From positions 28,785,529-28,849,528 of the forward strand of contig OY978527.1 of NCBI GenBank assembly GCA_963854835.1: a stretch of DNA of 64,000 nucleotides. Direction: 5' to 3'. The first letter of the stretch is position 1, and each line of letters opens with the position of its first letter. Shown piece by piece: positions 1-12,142 of this stretch. The notes under the pieces are model-generated. The model did not search any database and was not told the origin of the DNA. It was given only the letters and a program-made list of their open reading frames with translations. The position numbers and the translations under genes were made by a program. Source of the DNA: Megamerina dolium (taxonomy: Eukaryota > Arthropoda > Insecta > Diptera > Megamerinidae).

Positions 1-2377
1 CCATTTTAGGGACCACTATGCGAATATAGTACAAATTCACCTGCTAAACTACTGTCAAGATGCTCACATTGGTCTTTTCACCCTAAGTGCTTTTAATTCA
101 TAAATCAAATCTATTATGCGAAAGGAACGTTCGGAAAAATTTGTAGTGTTCTTGAATTTATTTGCGCTTAAGGAGCACTCAACATGAAAAAATAAACAAT
201 GATAAAATAATAATGATGAAGAGAGAAATTGAAATACAAATCACTTTATTATATTGTAAACTGACAAGATACATCAACACGATAAATAACACGCAACTTC
301 AGAATCAACAAATGTTAACTTATGACAAATTCAAACAAATTCAAAACAATTGATGGTGGTGATGCTTTAAGAGATTTGGATAAATTATGACAAATAAAGA
401 CAAAGTTATGAATATTATCATATATATGGAAAAAAAAATACTAAAAACAAATACTTATCAAGCCAAAAGTGAAAAATCACAATTCAAAAGTTGTCACTCG
501 ACGTGTTGGCGTATAATCATTTATAAAAAAAGAGGCAAGAATTCAAAAAAAAAAAAATCGCCTGAAAAACAAAAGGAAGCGAAAAAGCTTTTGCCAGTTC
601 TTCTTGTAGTTGAAGAGCGCATACGATCAAGATCGAAAAAAAAATTTAATAATATTAACACAAACAAAAAAATATGTATTAAATAATCAAATTGAAAATT
701 ATGATATTTTTGGCACATGCGAGATGGCATTTAAGAGATATGGTTTGAGCAGAAGAAAATAACATGCGTGTTAAAATGTTGACTAAAACGTGAACAAGCA
801 AAGAACAATTTGTTTGTTTGCTGTATATTTGTGGCGGCATTTTCAAAACATCAAATTAGTATTTGGTTTTAAGCAAAAAACTCTTTGTAAAAGAATAATT
901 TTTAATATGTAAAAATTTGTCTATTAAAATTAAAATGTGCAACAGCTAGAGTAATTTGAGACCGTTTTTATGGAATATCGTTCTACTTCATCACGACCGA
1001 TTTTCGAGATATCAGTGCTTCCAATCATAAAAACGACGTTACTCAGACTAATATTTTTCCAAAAATGTGGGCATATCTTTTAATAGGTAGCATATCCCTG
1101 CGATTCTAGCATGAGCCCTTGCAAAGCATATGTTGATATAGCAAAAAGTGAAACACTTTTAAATCCATTTAAATTCTGTAAAAAGTATTTTTTAATGTCA
1201 ATCTTGAAGCCCAAAAAAACAATTAAGTTGCGCAAAATGGCGGCTGTGCAGCATTTCCCCGCTGATGCGTTTTTTTTCACCCCGATGCACTGCCGGAAAC
1301 CTAGCGCCCGCAATTTTCGATATGGAACCAAAAACCGAATATTTTTTTATTCCATATTACAATAGCAAGAGACGTACGTCGTTTTTGGATTAATTGATTT
1401 TTCGTAAAATGGCGACCCTTTGAAGAAAAAGTTCGAAATTTCACCTAAAAAATCGTCAAAAAATTGTTTATAAATAAAAAAATATGCACAATTTCAAAAA
1501 ACCACTACGTACGTCGCTGAAGAAAACGATTTCAAATGTATTGTAAAAATTTTCAAATCTATTGGTTAAGATTTGTTCGAGTTATGTTTCCGGCCAGCTC
1601 AAAAAAGTGGTTTCGAGAAAAACGCGTTTAAAGTTTAAAGGTGTTCGGAGAATACCTCAGACGTCTTGCGGCAAAACTAGAAATTCAGACACTTAGACAT
1701 TTATCCCGCCTTCCATCCTTTAATATATTATTTTTGAAACTATTAATGACTATTTAAGATAAAATTTTTTTTTCCATTTTTTGAAAATTCTACAGTGGTG
1801 TAACCTTTTAATGGATCTTATCGAGCTTATTTTTTAACATAATCACATAAAGCCTGATCCAAAATGAAAGTTCAAATTTCCGATCGGCCCCATTAATTTT
1901 TCTCCCTGCATTTCCTCCAAATATCTTAATAACTCCCATACAAAATTTGCGAAAAAACACCTAAAAATCGGCAAATCACCCACAGCAGTCCAGAAACAGC
2001 CGCTAGAGCGGTGAAATGTATGTCCAATCCTCATTAATTTTCCTATCCAACATTTCCACCAAACACGTTTATCTACTATAGTCCTCCCTTAAAAAGGCCC
2101 CCTTACTAAATTACTATAAAAATACCAGAAAGTAAAAAATAATCCAATAGATGCCCAGAAATCGTCTATAGATAAAATTTACGATTAACCCTTTATTTAT
2201 ACCCCTTATGGCAATTGCCCTGCAAATTTTATGCTTCTTTAAAGGCGGGATCAAATCTGGAGTTTCTTTTTGAGCCTTGGACATAAATGCTTGAAATTGT
2301 CCTTTTATTTTTCACAGATGTAAAAATTTTGCTCAATACAATTTGACCCACCTTAATGTATCAAAAAAAAATAAAAT
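1..2377. other. AT-rich stretch, no gene seen
   Basis: I see no convincing coding region here. Open frames are short, lysine-rich or phenylalanine-rich and follow base composition. From about 930 to 2340 the text has a more even composition than its surroundings and repeats the word acgtacgtcg (near 1372 and 1508), which suggests an old, unassigned repeat. If the fzr call at 22484 is right, this is intronic DNA of that gene. Confidence 0.5.
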
Positions 2378-2551
2378 ATGTGGCACTTAAAGCCCCAAAG
2401 GGCTCATTGGCCGAGCTTCTCTTCCATTACTGTTGTGCGTCTTAAATTTTTGGACAGTATTAGAATGGACCTACTTATTTTAGCCGGTTCCGAACCGCAG
2501 AACACTTGTGACATCACTTTTTCTGAGTTTTGTCACAGAGTTCTTTAGACA
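2378..2551 (-). repeat. tRNA-derived SINE, 3' half
   Basis: This matches the 3' half of the SINE family seen complete at 39698-40067, in inverse orientation. Shared landmarks are tggcacttaaagcccc, the ccgagcttctcttcc block and the tagccggttccgaa block. The copy breaks off at 2551 before the tRNA-like head, so it has no pol III promoter of its own. Confidence 0.85.
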
Positions 2552-3487
2552 CAATGATTTTCATCAAAAGATTTTTTGTTTCTGTTTGCTTCTTTCAACA
2601 TTCTGCTTGGCTGTTTTGCAAAATCAAATAATTTGCAAAATAAATGTCACACTCGCTTTGAATTCTTTAAATATTTACACTAACGGCACTTTTCTTGTCA
2701 AATTCACACAAAAAGGCGAATCTTCGGTACGGCCCATTTTTACTAGTTCCGTTCCGTTTCCCCTACCTCGCCAACAATAAAAAAATCGGTGAGAGCAATC
2801 TTTCAAAAATCGGTGTGTCTTAAACCAGTCATAGCGAACAACTTTCCAATGTACTAAAAAGGATTGAAAATGTACTAGAATGACCTGCATATTACATATG
2901 AAAGAGTCAATCTGATGAAAAAAAAAACTAAATTTAATTACATTGCATAATTACTTATAGCTGTAGAGAGTACCTTCTAAACACGCGCCTACTTCAACAG
3001 AATGTTGAAGAAGAAAAGAACATAATTATCAATAGTCAAACCAACTTCTAAAGGTCTTTAAGAATGCCACTTGAGTCAGCAAATTTATAATACAATATTA
3101 TAACAATTAAAGAAAAAATAAATAAATAAATAAATAATAGCTTCGAGGTTGTCGGTCTCAAAGTAATTTTCGTTTCTTCTCATGTTTTGTTCGTAGAGTA
3201 GATAGCTCCAAGAAAAAAAGCAATAAAAAATGGAAATTAATGGTAAAAGTAAATTTAGTGGCATTTTAGTAAATTATTTACAATGATTAATGGAATATTT
3301 TCTATTATTATGATATGTTTTTTTTTTCCTTCTTTCCATTAATTTAAAATCTTATTTTAAACTTAAATATGTAAAAGGCTTATTAGCTTCAAGCATACAC
3401 AAATGTACACATAAGTAGGTACACATGTATATTCAACTAGTAGATTGCTCGTAAAATTTCGGGAAGCTGATAACCTGATCTTTAGTT
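2552..3487. other. AT-rich stretch, no gene seen
   Basis: No coding signal or recognisable repeat boundary. There is a short AAATAAAT run near 3116-3137 and several homopolymer runs. Confidence 0.4.
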
Positions 3488-4246
3488 TTGAAAAAGCTTG
3501 ACTCTATTATCATCGGTCTCAAATGTATTAAAAAGTTTTCTTCAATCATGATTTTTCATAAATTAAGTGGGAAAAAATTGCGTCGATTCGACAATGGTTT
3601 ATCAAAAAGTTTAACATACCCCGTTATTACTACATGCCTTACGATATTTTCAGAACGCACCGTCCGCTCGAGATTAATCGCATGTGGAATTACAAAAGAT
3701 TTAGGACTGTGGGCTTTCAAACGGCTTACCAGACATTTGTTGACTGCAACTTTGAAAAAAAAAATTGGATGAACAAATGCAAATGCCTTTTGCTGATAAC
3801 TTGCATAGAAAAATTTGGTTTATCGATGCAAAAATGTGTACCGTGCAGGAAAAATTTAACAAGCAAAATTATAGGGTGAAGCACGGTCATCTAAGGAAGC
3901 ATCTGAAATGATTCCACGAGTTGAAAAGGGTCATATAAGCTAAAACAACCCAATCCTGGCTCCAAAACAATTTACCCGCATTCATTTTCTCTGAAGAATG
4001 ACACTCTGGCAGTCCCGATTTGAATTCGCTGAATTACAAATTGTGGACATTTTTGAGGACATTATTTGTCATAAAAGTTACTCCAAGATTAATTCTCTTA
4101 CGACAGCTTTGATTGGTGCTGTGGCCAACTTTCCAATGGACGAAGTGCTTGCAGCTATTGGTGATTGGCCAGTCTGACTTAAGGCGTGCTTGAAATCCAA
4201 AGGCCGGTATTTCGAATAAATATTTAATCGGTGCAAAAACATTCAT
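3488..4246 (+). pseudogene. Degenerate Tc1/mariner-superfamily transposase
   Basis: Scattered frames match one transposase in order. An HTH-like part ends in GLWAFKRLTRHLLTATLKKK (about 3700-3765). Then comes a catalytic-core piece read as FIDAKMCTVQEKFNKQN (about 3820-3870), then SSKEASEMIPRVEKGHI. After an internal loss follows SPDLNSLNYKLWTFLED (about 4012-4060), and the end reads AIGDWPV and LKACLKSKGRYFE (to about 4218). The SPDLN signature and the LKAC-GGHFE-type end belong to the IS630-Tc1-mariner superfamily, outside the mariner DD34D group. Multiple frameshifts, a missing central block and no visible terminal repeats make this a dead relic. Family placement is from remembered motifs. 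Confidence 0.7.
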
Positions 4247-5011
4247 TATTTTTAATTTTATAGCATAAAATGTGTGTAACAGTATTTATGTCCCCACTAT
4301 GTATAAATAATGTCTACAAATAGATTAATCGCTTTGTAGAAGTGGCATCAATTAATAATCTTTTTTCAGACCACAAACTGGTTTTTTTTTTAATTTTATG
4401 TTTTGTATGTCAGTATTGTATTTACATATGAATACGTACAAATGAATGCAAAAACCGCAAGGTGGATATTAAAACAAATTTTTAATATTCTAATTTGCAT
4501 AAATTGACAATTTGTATTTTTTAAAACATTATATTAGAGAGAGCAAAACAAAACATATTTTAAGGAACCTAAACAGAGCTATTTTCTGTGTATTAAATTC
4601 TGACAAATTCTAGTGTCATTACCTTTGCAATGAGACTTCTTTTGTGACAAACATGTTCTGATGGTAGATTTGTGGGTTATTTCCCTGACAGATAAAAGGA
4701 ACCGACTCCTAAGACTCAGAGTAAAAAAAAATCTCAAATATGAGTAATAGTCAGAAAGTAGGCCGTAACCAGCGATGATCTCTCTCTCTCTCTCTCTCTG
4801 CTAATATTTCTGAATCGAAGTGGCCACAGATCGTGGATGTTTCAACAAGACTGTACAATTTCACTCAGCGCGCGTGTCTTCACACAGCACTTCATCTCTT
4901 CGAGTCAATGCAAATTCGCCAAATTCTCCGGAAGTAAATCAGATAGATTACTTCTCCATCTGAAGTATTTGAAAGGCAAATTTGAAAGTGTCTAGTCATC
5001 TAAAACAAGTA
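4247..5011. other. Intronic stretch with a TC microsatellite
   Basis: No gene seen. A (TC)n run occupies about 4772-4799. The TA at 5010-5011 is the left target duplication of the mariner that follows. Confidence 0.5.
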
Positions 5012-5557
5012 CCAGGTGTACAAGCTTAAATCCGCTGTTTGCTCGTAGATGGCGTTAGTGAGCATATTGAGCTGTGCATCCTTTTTTTTATGAGTTCGAC
5101 ACCTGTTTACATCAATTAGTAAACATTATCAGTGATTTCATAAAACAACATACATTTTCCTCGTATAATCATGTCTAGTTTCGTGCCAGAAAAAGAGCAT
5201 ATGCGGGACGCACTACTTTTTTGCTTCAATTTGAAGAAATCTGCTGCTGAGTCGCATCGAATATTTGTGGAGGCCTATGGTGACAGTGCGCTATCGGAAA
5301 CCACTTGCAGAGACTGGTTTCGTCGGTTCAAAGAAGGCCTTTTTGACTTGAGTGACAAGAAGCGTGAAAATAGAACCAGCAAAGTTGAGGACCATGATTT
5401 GCAGGCTCTTTTGGATGAGGACGACACCCAATCACAAAAAACAGTTAGGTGTTACTCAACAAGTCATTTCAATACGTTTACGAGCTATGGGGAAGATTCT
5501 ATGAAAAAAAATGTGTTTTTTTACCGAAAAACAGCGGATTTAAGCTTGTACACTTGG
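5012..5557 (+). mobile_element. Mariner deletion derivative (mauritiana-type)
   Basis: The element is flanked by TA (5010-5011 and 5558-5559). Its 29-bp terminal inverted repeats start ccaggtgtacaagc and differ at one base between the ends. At 546 bp it is far shorter than the roughly 1.3 kb of a complete mariner. It keeps the 5' end and the DNA-binding part of transposase, then jumps straight to the 3' terminal repeat. The same 3' end is carried by the copy at 29535-30401, so the two belong to one family. It could have been moved in trans but codes for no catalytic core. Confidence 0.93.
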
Positions 5558-5647
5558 TACTTGGCCATAGCCACTTTCAGGCAGCATGAGATGAAATTTA
5601 GCATCGTATTAAAGGCGACTGTATTGAAAATTGATGATACATTCTAG
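5171..5647 (+). pseudogene. Mariner transposase, N-terminal fragment
   Basis: The frame begins MSSFVPEKEHMRDALLFC and contains the mariner paired-like HTH, ending in TTCRDWFRRFKEGLFDLSDK. This is the binding half of a mauritiana-subfamily transposase. After codon 90 or so the correct reading moves by a frameshift: the expected GVTQQVISIRLRAMGKI is present around 5451-5501, in another frame. Immediately after that the sequence joins the 3' terminal repeat, so the entire DD34D catalytic domain is missing. The apparent C-terminus up to 5647 reads through the terminal repeat into flanking DNA and is not real protein. Confidence 0.88.
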
Positions 5648-7186
5648 AAACCACCTTCACACGTTAGTTCATATGCATTTTTTATTGAAAATTATTTTTC
5701 ACTTATAAATTTGGGCAGCCTTTACAATAATTCAGATAAGATGACTATAACTAAAGAATTGTTGCATTCCATTTTAATTTCTTTCCCAATTAAAATGTTC
5801 TTGTAATATGTATGTAATTGAGTAAAAGAGATTCTTCAAATTCAATTAACTTATACCAGACAGGCTGGCGACCGAAAATAAAGTGTTCTTTTATTCTCTG
5901 AGAAACGCAAATAAATCTTTAAACTGCTCTTTTTTTTTTTTTAATATACAATTTCAATCATTCAAATGCAATGGAGTATCATGTGGTGTACATTTCGTTG
6001 AAGAACCATATCAGCATCATTTGCCCAAAGATCACCATCACTCACTCGCTATTCAATTTTCATTACATAAAATATACATAATTCTGATTATAATACCATA
6101 TTGAGCAGACTTGTAGTAAGGTTATTGAACGCGTTACATTGTAGTATGTTATTGCTGAGAATGAACGCAATGACACAAAAGATATACATATATGGTACTA
6201 CTTGCACTTGAAGTTGCTCATTAGATCCGGAAGTATAGTTACCATACTGAGACAAAACAGGTGGACACAGATATGAAGAACGAACAAGCGGAGTATCACT
6301 ACAGCTTAAATATGTGGTTTACACATGAAAAGTTTTTTTCCGGCGGATATTAACAGAAATCTAGGTAAATTGGTATGTACTTTATATAGAAAAAATGTTT
6401 AATCATATGACAGCAAATATATTGTATATACTCCTACATAATATTCACATTTGGTTATCCAATTTCAGAAAACTTTGTGTTCACGGGTACGAAGATAGTT
6501 TATAATACTTTTATTATTTGAAAATAAGGGATTTCTTTCTCCGCTACTTGATATTTCATTCTTGATAAGGTGATTCTAATGAATTAAATATTATTAATAA
6601 CTAGCATATTTGTCACCCGAAAAGCATAATTCTTGCAAGTAAACACCATGGAGCTTCAAGGATTAAAATACTATTATTGTACTTTAATGACAATGCCTAT
6701 TTGTAAATTTTAAGACTTCTAGTACATGAAAGTCAAAAATTGAAACAACTTAAATTTTCATCATATACGCTTGAACCACTTTAATGTTATAATGCATAAA
6801 GAGATTGTTGTATTATTACGTGTTTTTTGAAAATATATTGTATGTTAAATATTATAAGAGAAAAAATTATTTCCACTACAAAACGCGAATATCAAAAAAG
6901 ACCACTATAAAATAAAATTCATTAATTAAATAAAATAATGACTTTCTTGTTAAGTCGGCGTTACATTTTGTGGCTTAAAGTCACACCACAAATAGATATG
7001 TATGAACTCGTACATACACGAAAGTACATATTATGTATACAGTTTGTTCTAAAAAAAATTGAGCAGCATACATGTGAAAGGAAACCTTTTCTTCGAGATA
7101 TCACTATCGCTTTATAAGAAGCTCAGTGATATCGTGCTTTTAACTTCTCGTACAAAAAGATCAAAAATGGCCGTCACGTCAAGCAG
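5560..7186. other. AT-rich stretch, no gene seen
   Basis: Only composition-driven short frames. No splice-bounded coding block, RNA gene or repeat boundary could be recognised. Confidence 0.4.
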
Positions 7187-8416
7187 TCAAGGTGTAGTAA
7201 AAAGAAACCCATTATTTTTCCAATAGATGGCTTTAATAATCTGTATCTCGCGTTGTATAAGTGCGATCGGGTTACGCTAGATTTCGTTAGAAAGATAGCA
7301 TTTCGTACTAAATAAGCTTTTCAGGCAGTTTTGTGATTGCTTTACTCAGTATTGTTAGAGCACGCGTCAAATGTGGACACCAGTAAAGAGAAAATAAGCC
7401 ATATTTTACAGTTTTTCTTCGACGCAAGCCAGACGGCTGAAAATGTGAATAGTGTTTTTGGTCCTGATACTATAACAGTCAATCACGTGCAATTTTGGTT
7501 TCATCGATTCCGTTCCGGTAATTTTTATGTAAAAGATCACCACGCTCTGGGAGGCCAATTGTAGAAAATATCTTTATCGAATGGAAATCGTCGAGTCTGA
7601 CCGTCATGTAAGCACTATTTCTATTGCCCAGGAGCTAAACATTGCACAAAAAACCGTTTGGAACCATTTAAATAAGGCTGGATATAAAAAGAAGTTCGAT
7701 GTATGGGTGCCACACGAGTTAACGCAAAAAAACCTCATGGACCGAATTTCCATCTGCGAATCGCTGCTGAATCGCAACAAAATCGATCCATTTCTGAACC
7801 GGATGGTTACTGGTGATGAAAAGTGGGTCACTTACGACAACGTCAAGCGAAAACGGTCGTGGTCGAATAGAGGTGAGCCGGCGCAAACGTTGGCCAAGCC
7901 AGGATTGACGGTCAGGAAGGTTTTGCTATGTGTTTGGTGGGATTGGCAGGGAATCATCTACTATAAGCTGCTCCCCTACGGCCAAACTCTTAATTCGGAT
8001 CTGTACTCTCAGCAATTGGACCGTCTGAAGGAAGCAATCACCAAGAAGCGGCCAGCTTTGGCCAATAGGAGAGGAATTGTGTTCCATCCGGACAACGGCA
8101 GGCCACACACATCGATAGTGGCTCGTCAGAAGCTCCGGGAGCTTGGTTGGGAGGTTCTTATGCGTCCACCCTATAATCCGGACCTGGCACCTACTACCTA
8201 TTCTTGTCTATGGCTTGTGAAAATCGACTGTCTCAGTTTTTTGCCAATAGGGACGAGGATTTCTATGAGAGTGGCATTATGAAATTACCTTCAAAATGGC
8301 AACAAGTTATCGAAGAAAACGGTGCATATTTGACCTAAATCGGATCATTCTAACTATGCTAAATAAAACCTTCAATTTAATGCAAAAATAATGAATTTCT
8401 TGTTACTAGACCTGAT
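7187..8416 (+). mobile_element. Mariner element, cecropia-type, complete ends
   Basis: Imperfect terminal inverted repeats of about 35 bp can be aligned. The left end reads tcaaggtgtagtaaaaagaa and the complement of the right end reads tcaggtctagtaacaagaaa. The right flank is TA (8417-8418) and the left flank has decayed to AG. The length of 1230 bp is close to a full mariner. The encoded transposase is of the cecropia group (the group of human Hsmar1), judged from WVPHELTQKNLMDRISICES and HPDNGRPHTS. Diverged ends plus several frameshifts mark it as old. Confidence 0.85.
7337..8337 (+). pseudogene. Cecropia-type mariner transposase, frameshifted
   Basis: This DD34D transposase is split by frameshifts. 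The first block (7337-7564) carries the HTH: ISHILQFFFDASQTAENVNS, then FWFHRFRSGNF. The second (7581 onward) carries WVPHELTQKN, the first catalytic Asp in VTGDEKWVTYDN, and the second in FHPDNGRPHTS. Around 8190 the frame slips again, so the third Asp and its context are lost from the long frame; the expected end is still readable in another frame, finishing ENGAYLT just before a stop near 8337. A complete family member has about 345 residues. At least two frameshifts mean no functional enzyme is made. Confidence 0.9.
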
Positions 8417-8418
8417 AT

Positions 8419-8859
8419 GTTTCATATCACGCGTGACAACTGTCATGTTCATATGACATTTGTGTTCATTATTCATTGGCATTTCACCATGAAGAGACTT
8501 GCGCTTGATAAACGTTTACAAATTGTGGAAATCTATTTCCAAAATGGAGCTGTGAATTGGCCTCCAAGATCTTGAGATAGAGTAACCTCTAAAAAGGATG
8601 AACAAATTATAATAGAGCAGTTTTCGAAAAATACGATGCTTAGTTTGAGACCAAAAAATAAGCAGAATTGAGAAGTTTAATATTGATGGTGTCAAATAAT
8701 TAGAACGCACTTCTTGTTTTCTGAAAATGTTGTCGAGATATTGAGTTTATTGAAAATCTCTGTAATTATGATGCAGAAAATGATTATTGTATCCTCCAAC
8801 ACGAAAATTGCATTGTACGGTACAGTTGCCAGTACAGTCGAGAACATAATCCTCTATGA
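8419..8859. other. AT-rich stretch, no gene seen
   Basis: Nothing recognisable between the mariner and the degenerate repeat region. The short frames here have no domain resemblance. Confidence 0.4.
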
Positions 8860-9650
8860 GGGGCAAGTGTGGTTTCCATCCGATTTCACCCATTCCATTT
8901 CCCATTCATTCATTTGTTAGCAAATAATATCGTACGTATTGATTTTCAGTTTGTTAATTTTATATTTTTATGCGTAAAGTATGCAATTATACATACAGAA
9001 GCATAATATGGTATGGGAGCTAGATGTCATTTTTTTGCGATTAAGCCCATTTTCGAGCATGTCTATTAAATTTATTAAATATAATCATAAGTACCTAGTA
9101 TCAGCTTGATAGCTTTATATTTTAGCACACTAATTGAGAAAACACACATTAAATAGCGTACTTTTGTATGGGAGGTAGGTATGGTTTCTGCCCGATTAAG
9201 CTGTTTTTCTAATATACCTATTTCGTGATTAGAGTACCTTTCTGTAACAAAGTTTTACTTCTAAAGTTTTATATTTTCGCGTGTAAAATGTGTAACATAC
9301 GTTTTTATTTATAACTATTCTGGGGAAAGACTAACTTTACATCCGATATTTTAGTTCAAGAGCTACCCTAAATGTGGTTTTCATCCGATTTCACCAATTC
9401 ATACGTTCGTTAGTGAAAATAGTCTTATGTACCAATTTTCAACTCGATCGCACTATAATTACGGCAGTTGTCGTGGGAACAGACACTAAATCGACTCAGA
9501 TCGTGATTCCGGTCATCCGGTCAATTATATGTATAGTACGTTTTCATATCTATCAACTCTTCTTATGGATGTTACAAACGGAAGCACAAACCCAATACAT
9601 TCTTGACTCTTGTGAATACTTTTCTTTGGAACATACTGTATGTACGACTA
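8860..9650. repeat. Degenerate interspersed repeat with repeated units
   Basis: Variants of one phrase recur: gtggtttccatccgatttca at 8869, a tatgggagctag...gattaagcc form near 9014, tatgggaggtaggtatgg at 9167, and gtggttttcatccgatttca at 9373. The block ends near ttacaaacggaagcacaaac (about 9568). A second copy of that end and of the ttcatccgatt phrase lies at 11865-12025. Spacing is irregular, about 140-210 bp, so this is an old, partly tandem dipteran repeat rather than a clean satellite. Family unknown. Confidence 0.55.
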
Positions 9651-9699
9651 CGTACCCATAGACAGATAAATAGATAGACATATGGAGGTGTACAAATGA

Positions 9700-10404
9700 A
9701 ATAATTAAAATGGTTAATTTACTTCATTTTACTGGCGGCATTACATTTAAAATTTTGTTTTTTAATTTCATTTTAATGGAAAATTACGTATGTATAAGGT
9801 ATAATACGATACATTTATGTATTTGTTTCGAAAGTATCTACCTGTTTTGTTGGTGACTGATATTTGAATAGACTTCTTTTAGTTATCGGTGTATAAGTAT
9901 TCTCATTTCGTTCATCACTCACAGCTTTTACATCTTCAATGGCGGTTCCTAGTAACTCGTTTTTCAGCAAACACGAATAAGCCAGACTATCACGTGCTGT
10001 TTCGCCACAGTCTCGCTGTTTTTTACTTGTCTGTGGCGAGTTTTCATTTGATTTACTTATCGATGCAAAATTTGTTTGCCAATTATTATTTGCTCTGTAA
10101 ATAAATGCAGTAATAAGAAAATCAAATCAAATAATTAGCAAATAAACTGCAAAATTATGACACAGTTATTATAATATTCCAGTTAAATGTGCAAAGAACT
10201 TGAGTACATATAAAATCAAATACAAACATAAATATGCAAAAAATTGGCACAAATTTCCCCGTCGAGCGAAATAAATTTATTCCCACGATCATTTTGGTTT
10301 TATGAATTTCTATACCAATGATAGTGTATAATATTTATTTATTTAAATAATAAAAACTGACGTGACTGAATACATATTTAATCTTCGAAATAAAGATATT
10401 TTAT
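9700..10404. other. AT-rich stretch, no gene seen
   Basis: No coding or repeat signal beyond simple AT-rich sequence. Confidence 0.4.
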
Positions 10405-10845
10405 ATTGGGTTGCCGTAAAAGTCCTGATGGCGTCACAGTTCAAGTGCTAGAGATTTTGACAGATGAGATTTGAAACTGCATATGAAAAAAAAAAGAAGT
10501 CTTTGGTTTGGTCGCATCGTTCGGTTTTTATTGTAAGTCGATTTCGAAATATATTACTCTATTATTTCCTTAAAGGATGGAACGGAACTGAGGCCTACGA
10601 AAATTTTCGGGAAAGCCCACTAAGAATGGTGATGACGAAATAGAGGTATTGACTAAATCAAATCCACATGCGACAACTCATGACCACTCAACGATACTAA
10701 CTACTCACTATTCAACCGCCCATGGTCATTTCAGGGGGTTGTCTTCATTAGCAAACTCGATAGTTGAGCTGAAAAATCATTCTACGATCGCGAAATTACG
10801 CAAGGAAAGACACACGACAATCATTGATTGTTGACATTTTAAAAA
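10405..10845 (+). mobile_element. Mariner 5' stub
   Basis: The left end reads ttgggttgccgtaaaagtcc after a TA, which resembles the end of one group of cecropia-type mariners. Some 240 bp later a decayed frame reads DEIEVLTKSNPHATT, then a piece around HGHFRGL, in the order expected between the HTH and the linker of such a transposase. Nothing recognisable follows 10845, so only the 5' third remains. Subfamily assignment is tentative. Confidence 0.5.
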
Positions 10846-11809
10846 TGTTTAATATATTCTCTTAAAGAGCTAGTAGAGCCAATAGAGCATCTACTGTTGA
10901 GCATTGCTACTGCATAGTATTGTACAGTAAGGTTAAGACAAATATTACTCGCACATTGAATGCATACAGTGAGCATTTCAATAGAATTTCAAATACTCAT
11001 GTATACGATATTATAATATAATGATGACATTCAATATTTATACATGCAATGACAGTCAGGTATAACAATGCGTTATTATTATTATTATTATCTACTTACT
11101 ATTGGAATATTATTTACTCATCAGAAGCTATACATATGTATGTATTTGTAGATAGCGTGCTAATGCACATTGTTAAATTAAATTTGAAATTTGAAATTCA
11201 TATCAAATGCACACCATTACCTTGGGCAAATGCACAAGGTAAGCAGTGAATAAAGTACATAGCTATATCATTTTATACTTGTATTATAAAGCAGAGTGCC
11301 AAATTTATAATAATAAATTTGAAAAATCGTGCATTCAATGAGGAAACAAAAATACAACAAACAAAAAGACACAAACACATGCACATATACAACAAATATA
11401 AACTATCAAAGAATTGCTGAATATGCGAATCGAATTTGGGGGAAAATATTAAATAATCATAAAAAAAATATTAAACATAATAGCACAATGAATCAGGTGG
11501 AAATGAAGAAATAGTATATTCCACAACTTTAATGAATCTAACACTCAGCACAAAATCACTCAAAATATGCCAAAAGTGTTCTCATACGCGAAAATTGTTC
11601 AACAACTGTATAGAAAATTTCGACAACTATAACTCTAAATCGTTTAGCAAAGAATTATAGTAAATGCCAGAGAAAATTTACATTTTTTCTAAGCAATTTG
11701 GATCAATAAATTAAAATTTAGAAAGCTTAATTTTTTGTTTCGATTGTTTCATCTGATAGTAGTCATTTTCAAACATACCCACACATTGATAAAAATTATC
11801 GCAGTGCCG
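10846..11809. other. AT-rich stretch with a TTA microsatellite
   Basis: Contains a (TTA)n run at about 11073-11091. No gene seen. Confidence 0.4.
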
Positions 11810-12040
11810 AGCTTCTGTCCAATAGCTTTATAAGTTCGTCCAGTCCAGAAAAATTGTGGTATAGGAGTGGTGTTCATCCGATTCCGTCTATTTCGAAGTA
11901 AAAGTGATCGTATCTACAGAGTTTCAGCTTGACAACTTTATGTTGTCGTGAAAAATATGCGAAACATGTGTTTTTATAGGATACCCATATCCATATCTGT
12001 CAAACGGAAGCACAAACTCAATATAATGTTAAAAAATTAG
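11810..12040. repeat. Second copy of the degenerate repeat of 8860-9650
   Basis: Shares the ttcatccgatt phrase (11873) and the terminal phrase aaacggaagcacaaac (about 12003-12018) with the larger block at 8860-9650. Confidence 0.5.
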
Positions 12041-12132
12041 AGCAATCAATAATATGTCGCCACACACAATTGTGTACTATTTCCCCTCTTCTTTGGCTAT
12101 GCGTAATAAACAACATCCTAATAAAACTGAAT

Positions 12133-12142
12133 AGAGGGGGTG
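12133..12142. repeat. Target-site duplication, left (AGAGGGGGTG)
   Basis: This ten-base direct repeat is identical to 13026-13035 and brackets the nested LINE. Reading across the pair without the insert rejoins the host LINE protein as NRGG then VKAVAY in one frame. Confidence 0.92.

Noticed and set aside
387..686. 99-codon Lys-rich frame
   Set aside because: It consists mostly of poly(A)-driven Lys codons with no domain or splice context.
1080..1365. Two overlapping frames of about 84 codons on opposite strands
   Set aside because: Overlapping opposite frames in unconserved, repeat-like DNA; neither resembles a protein family.
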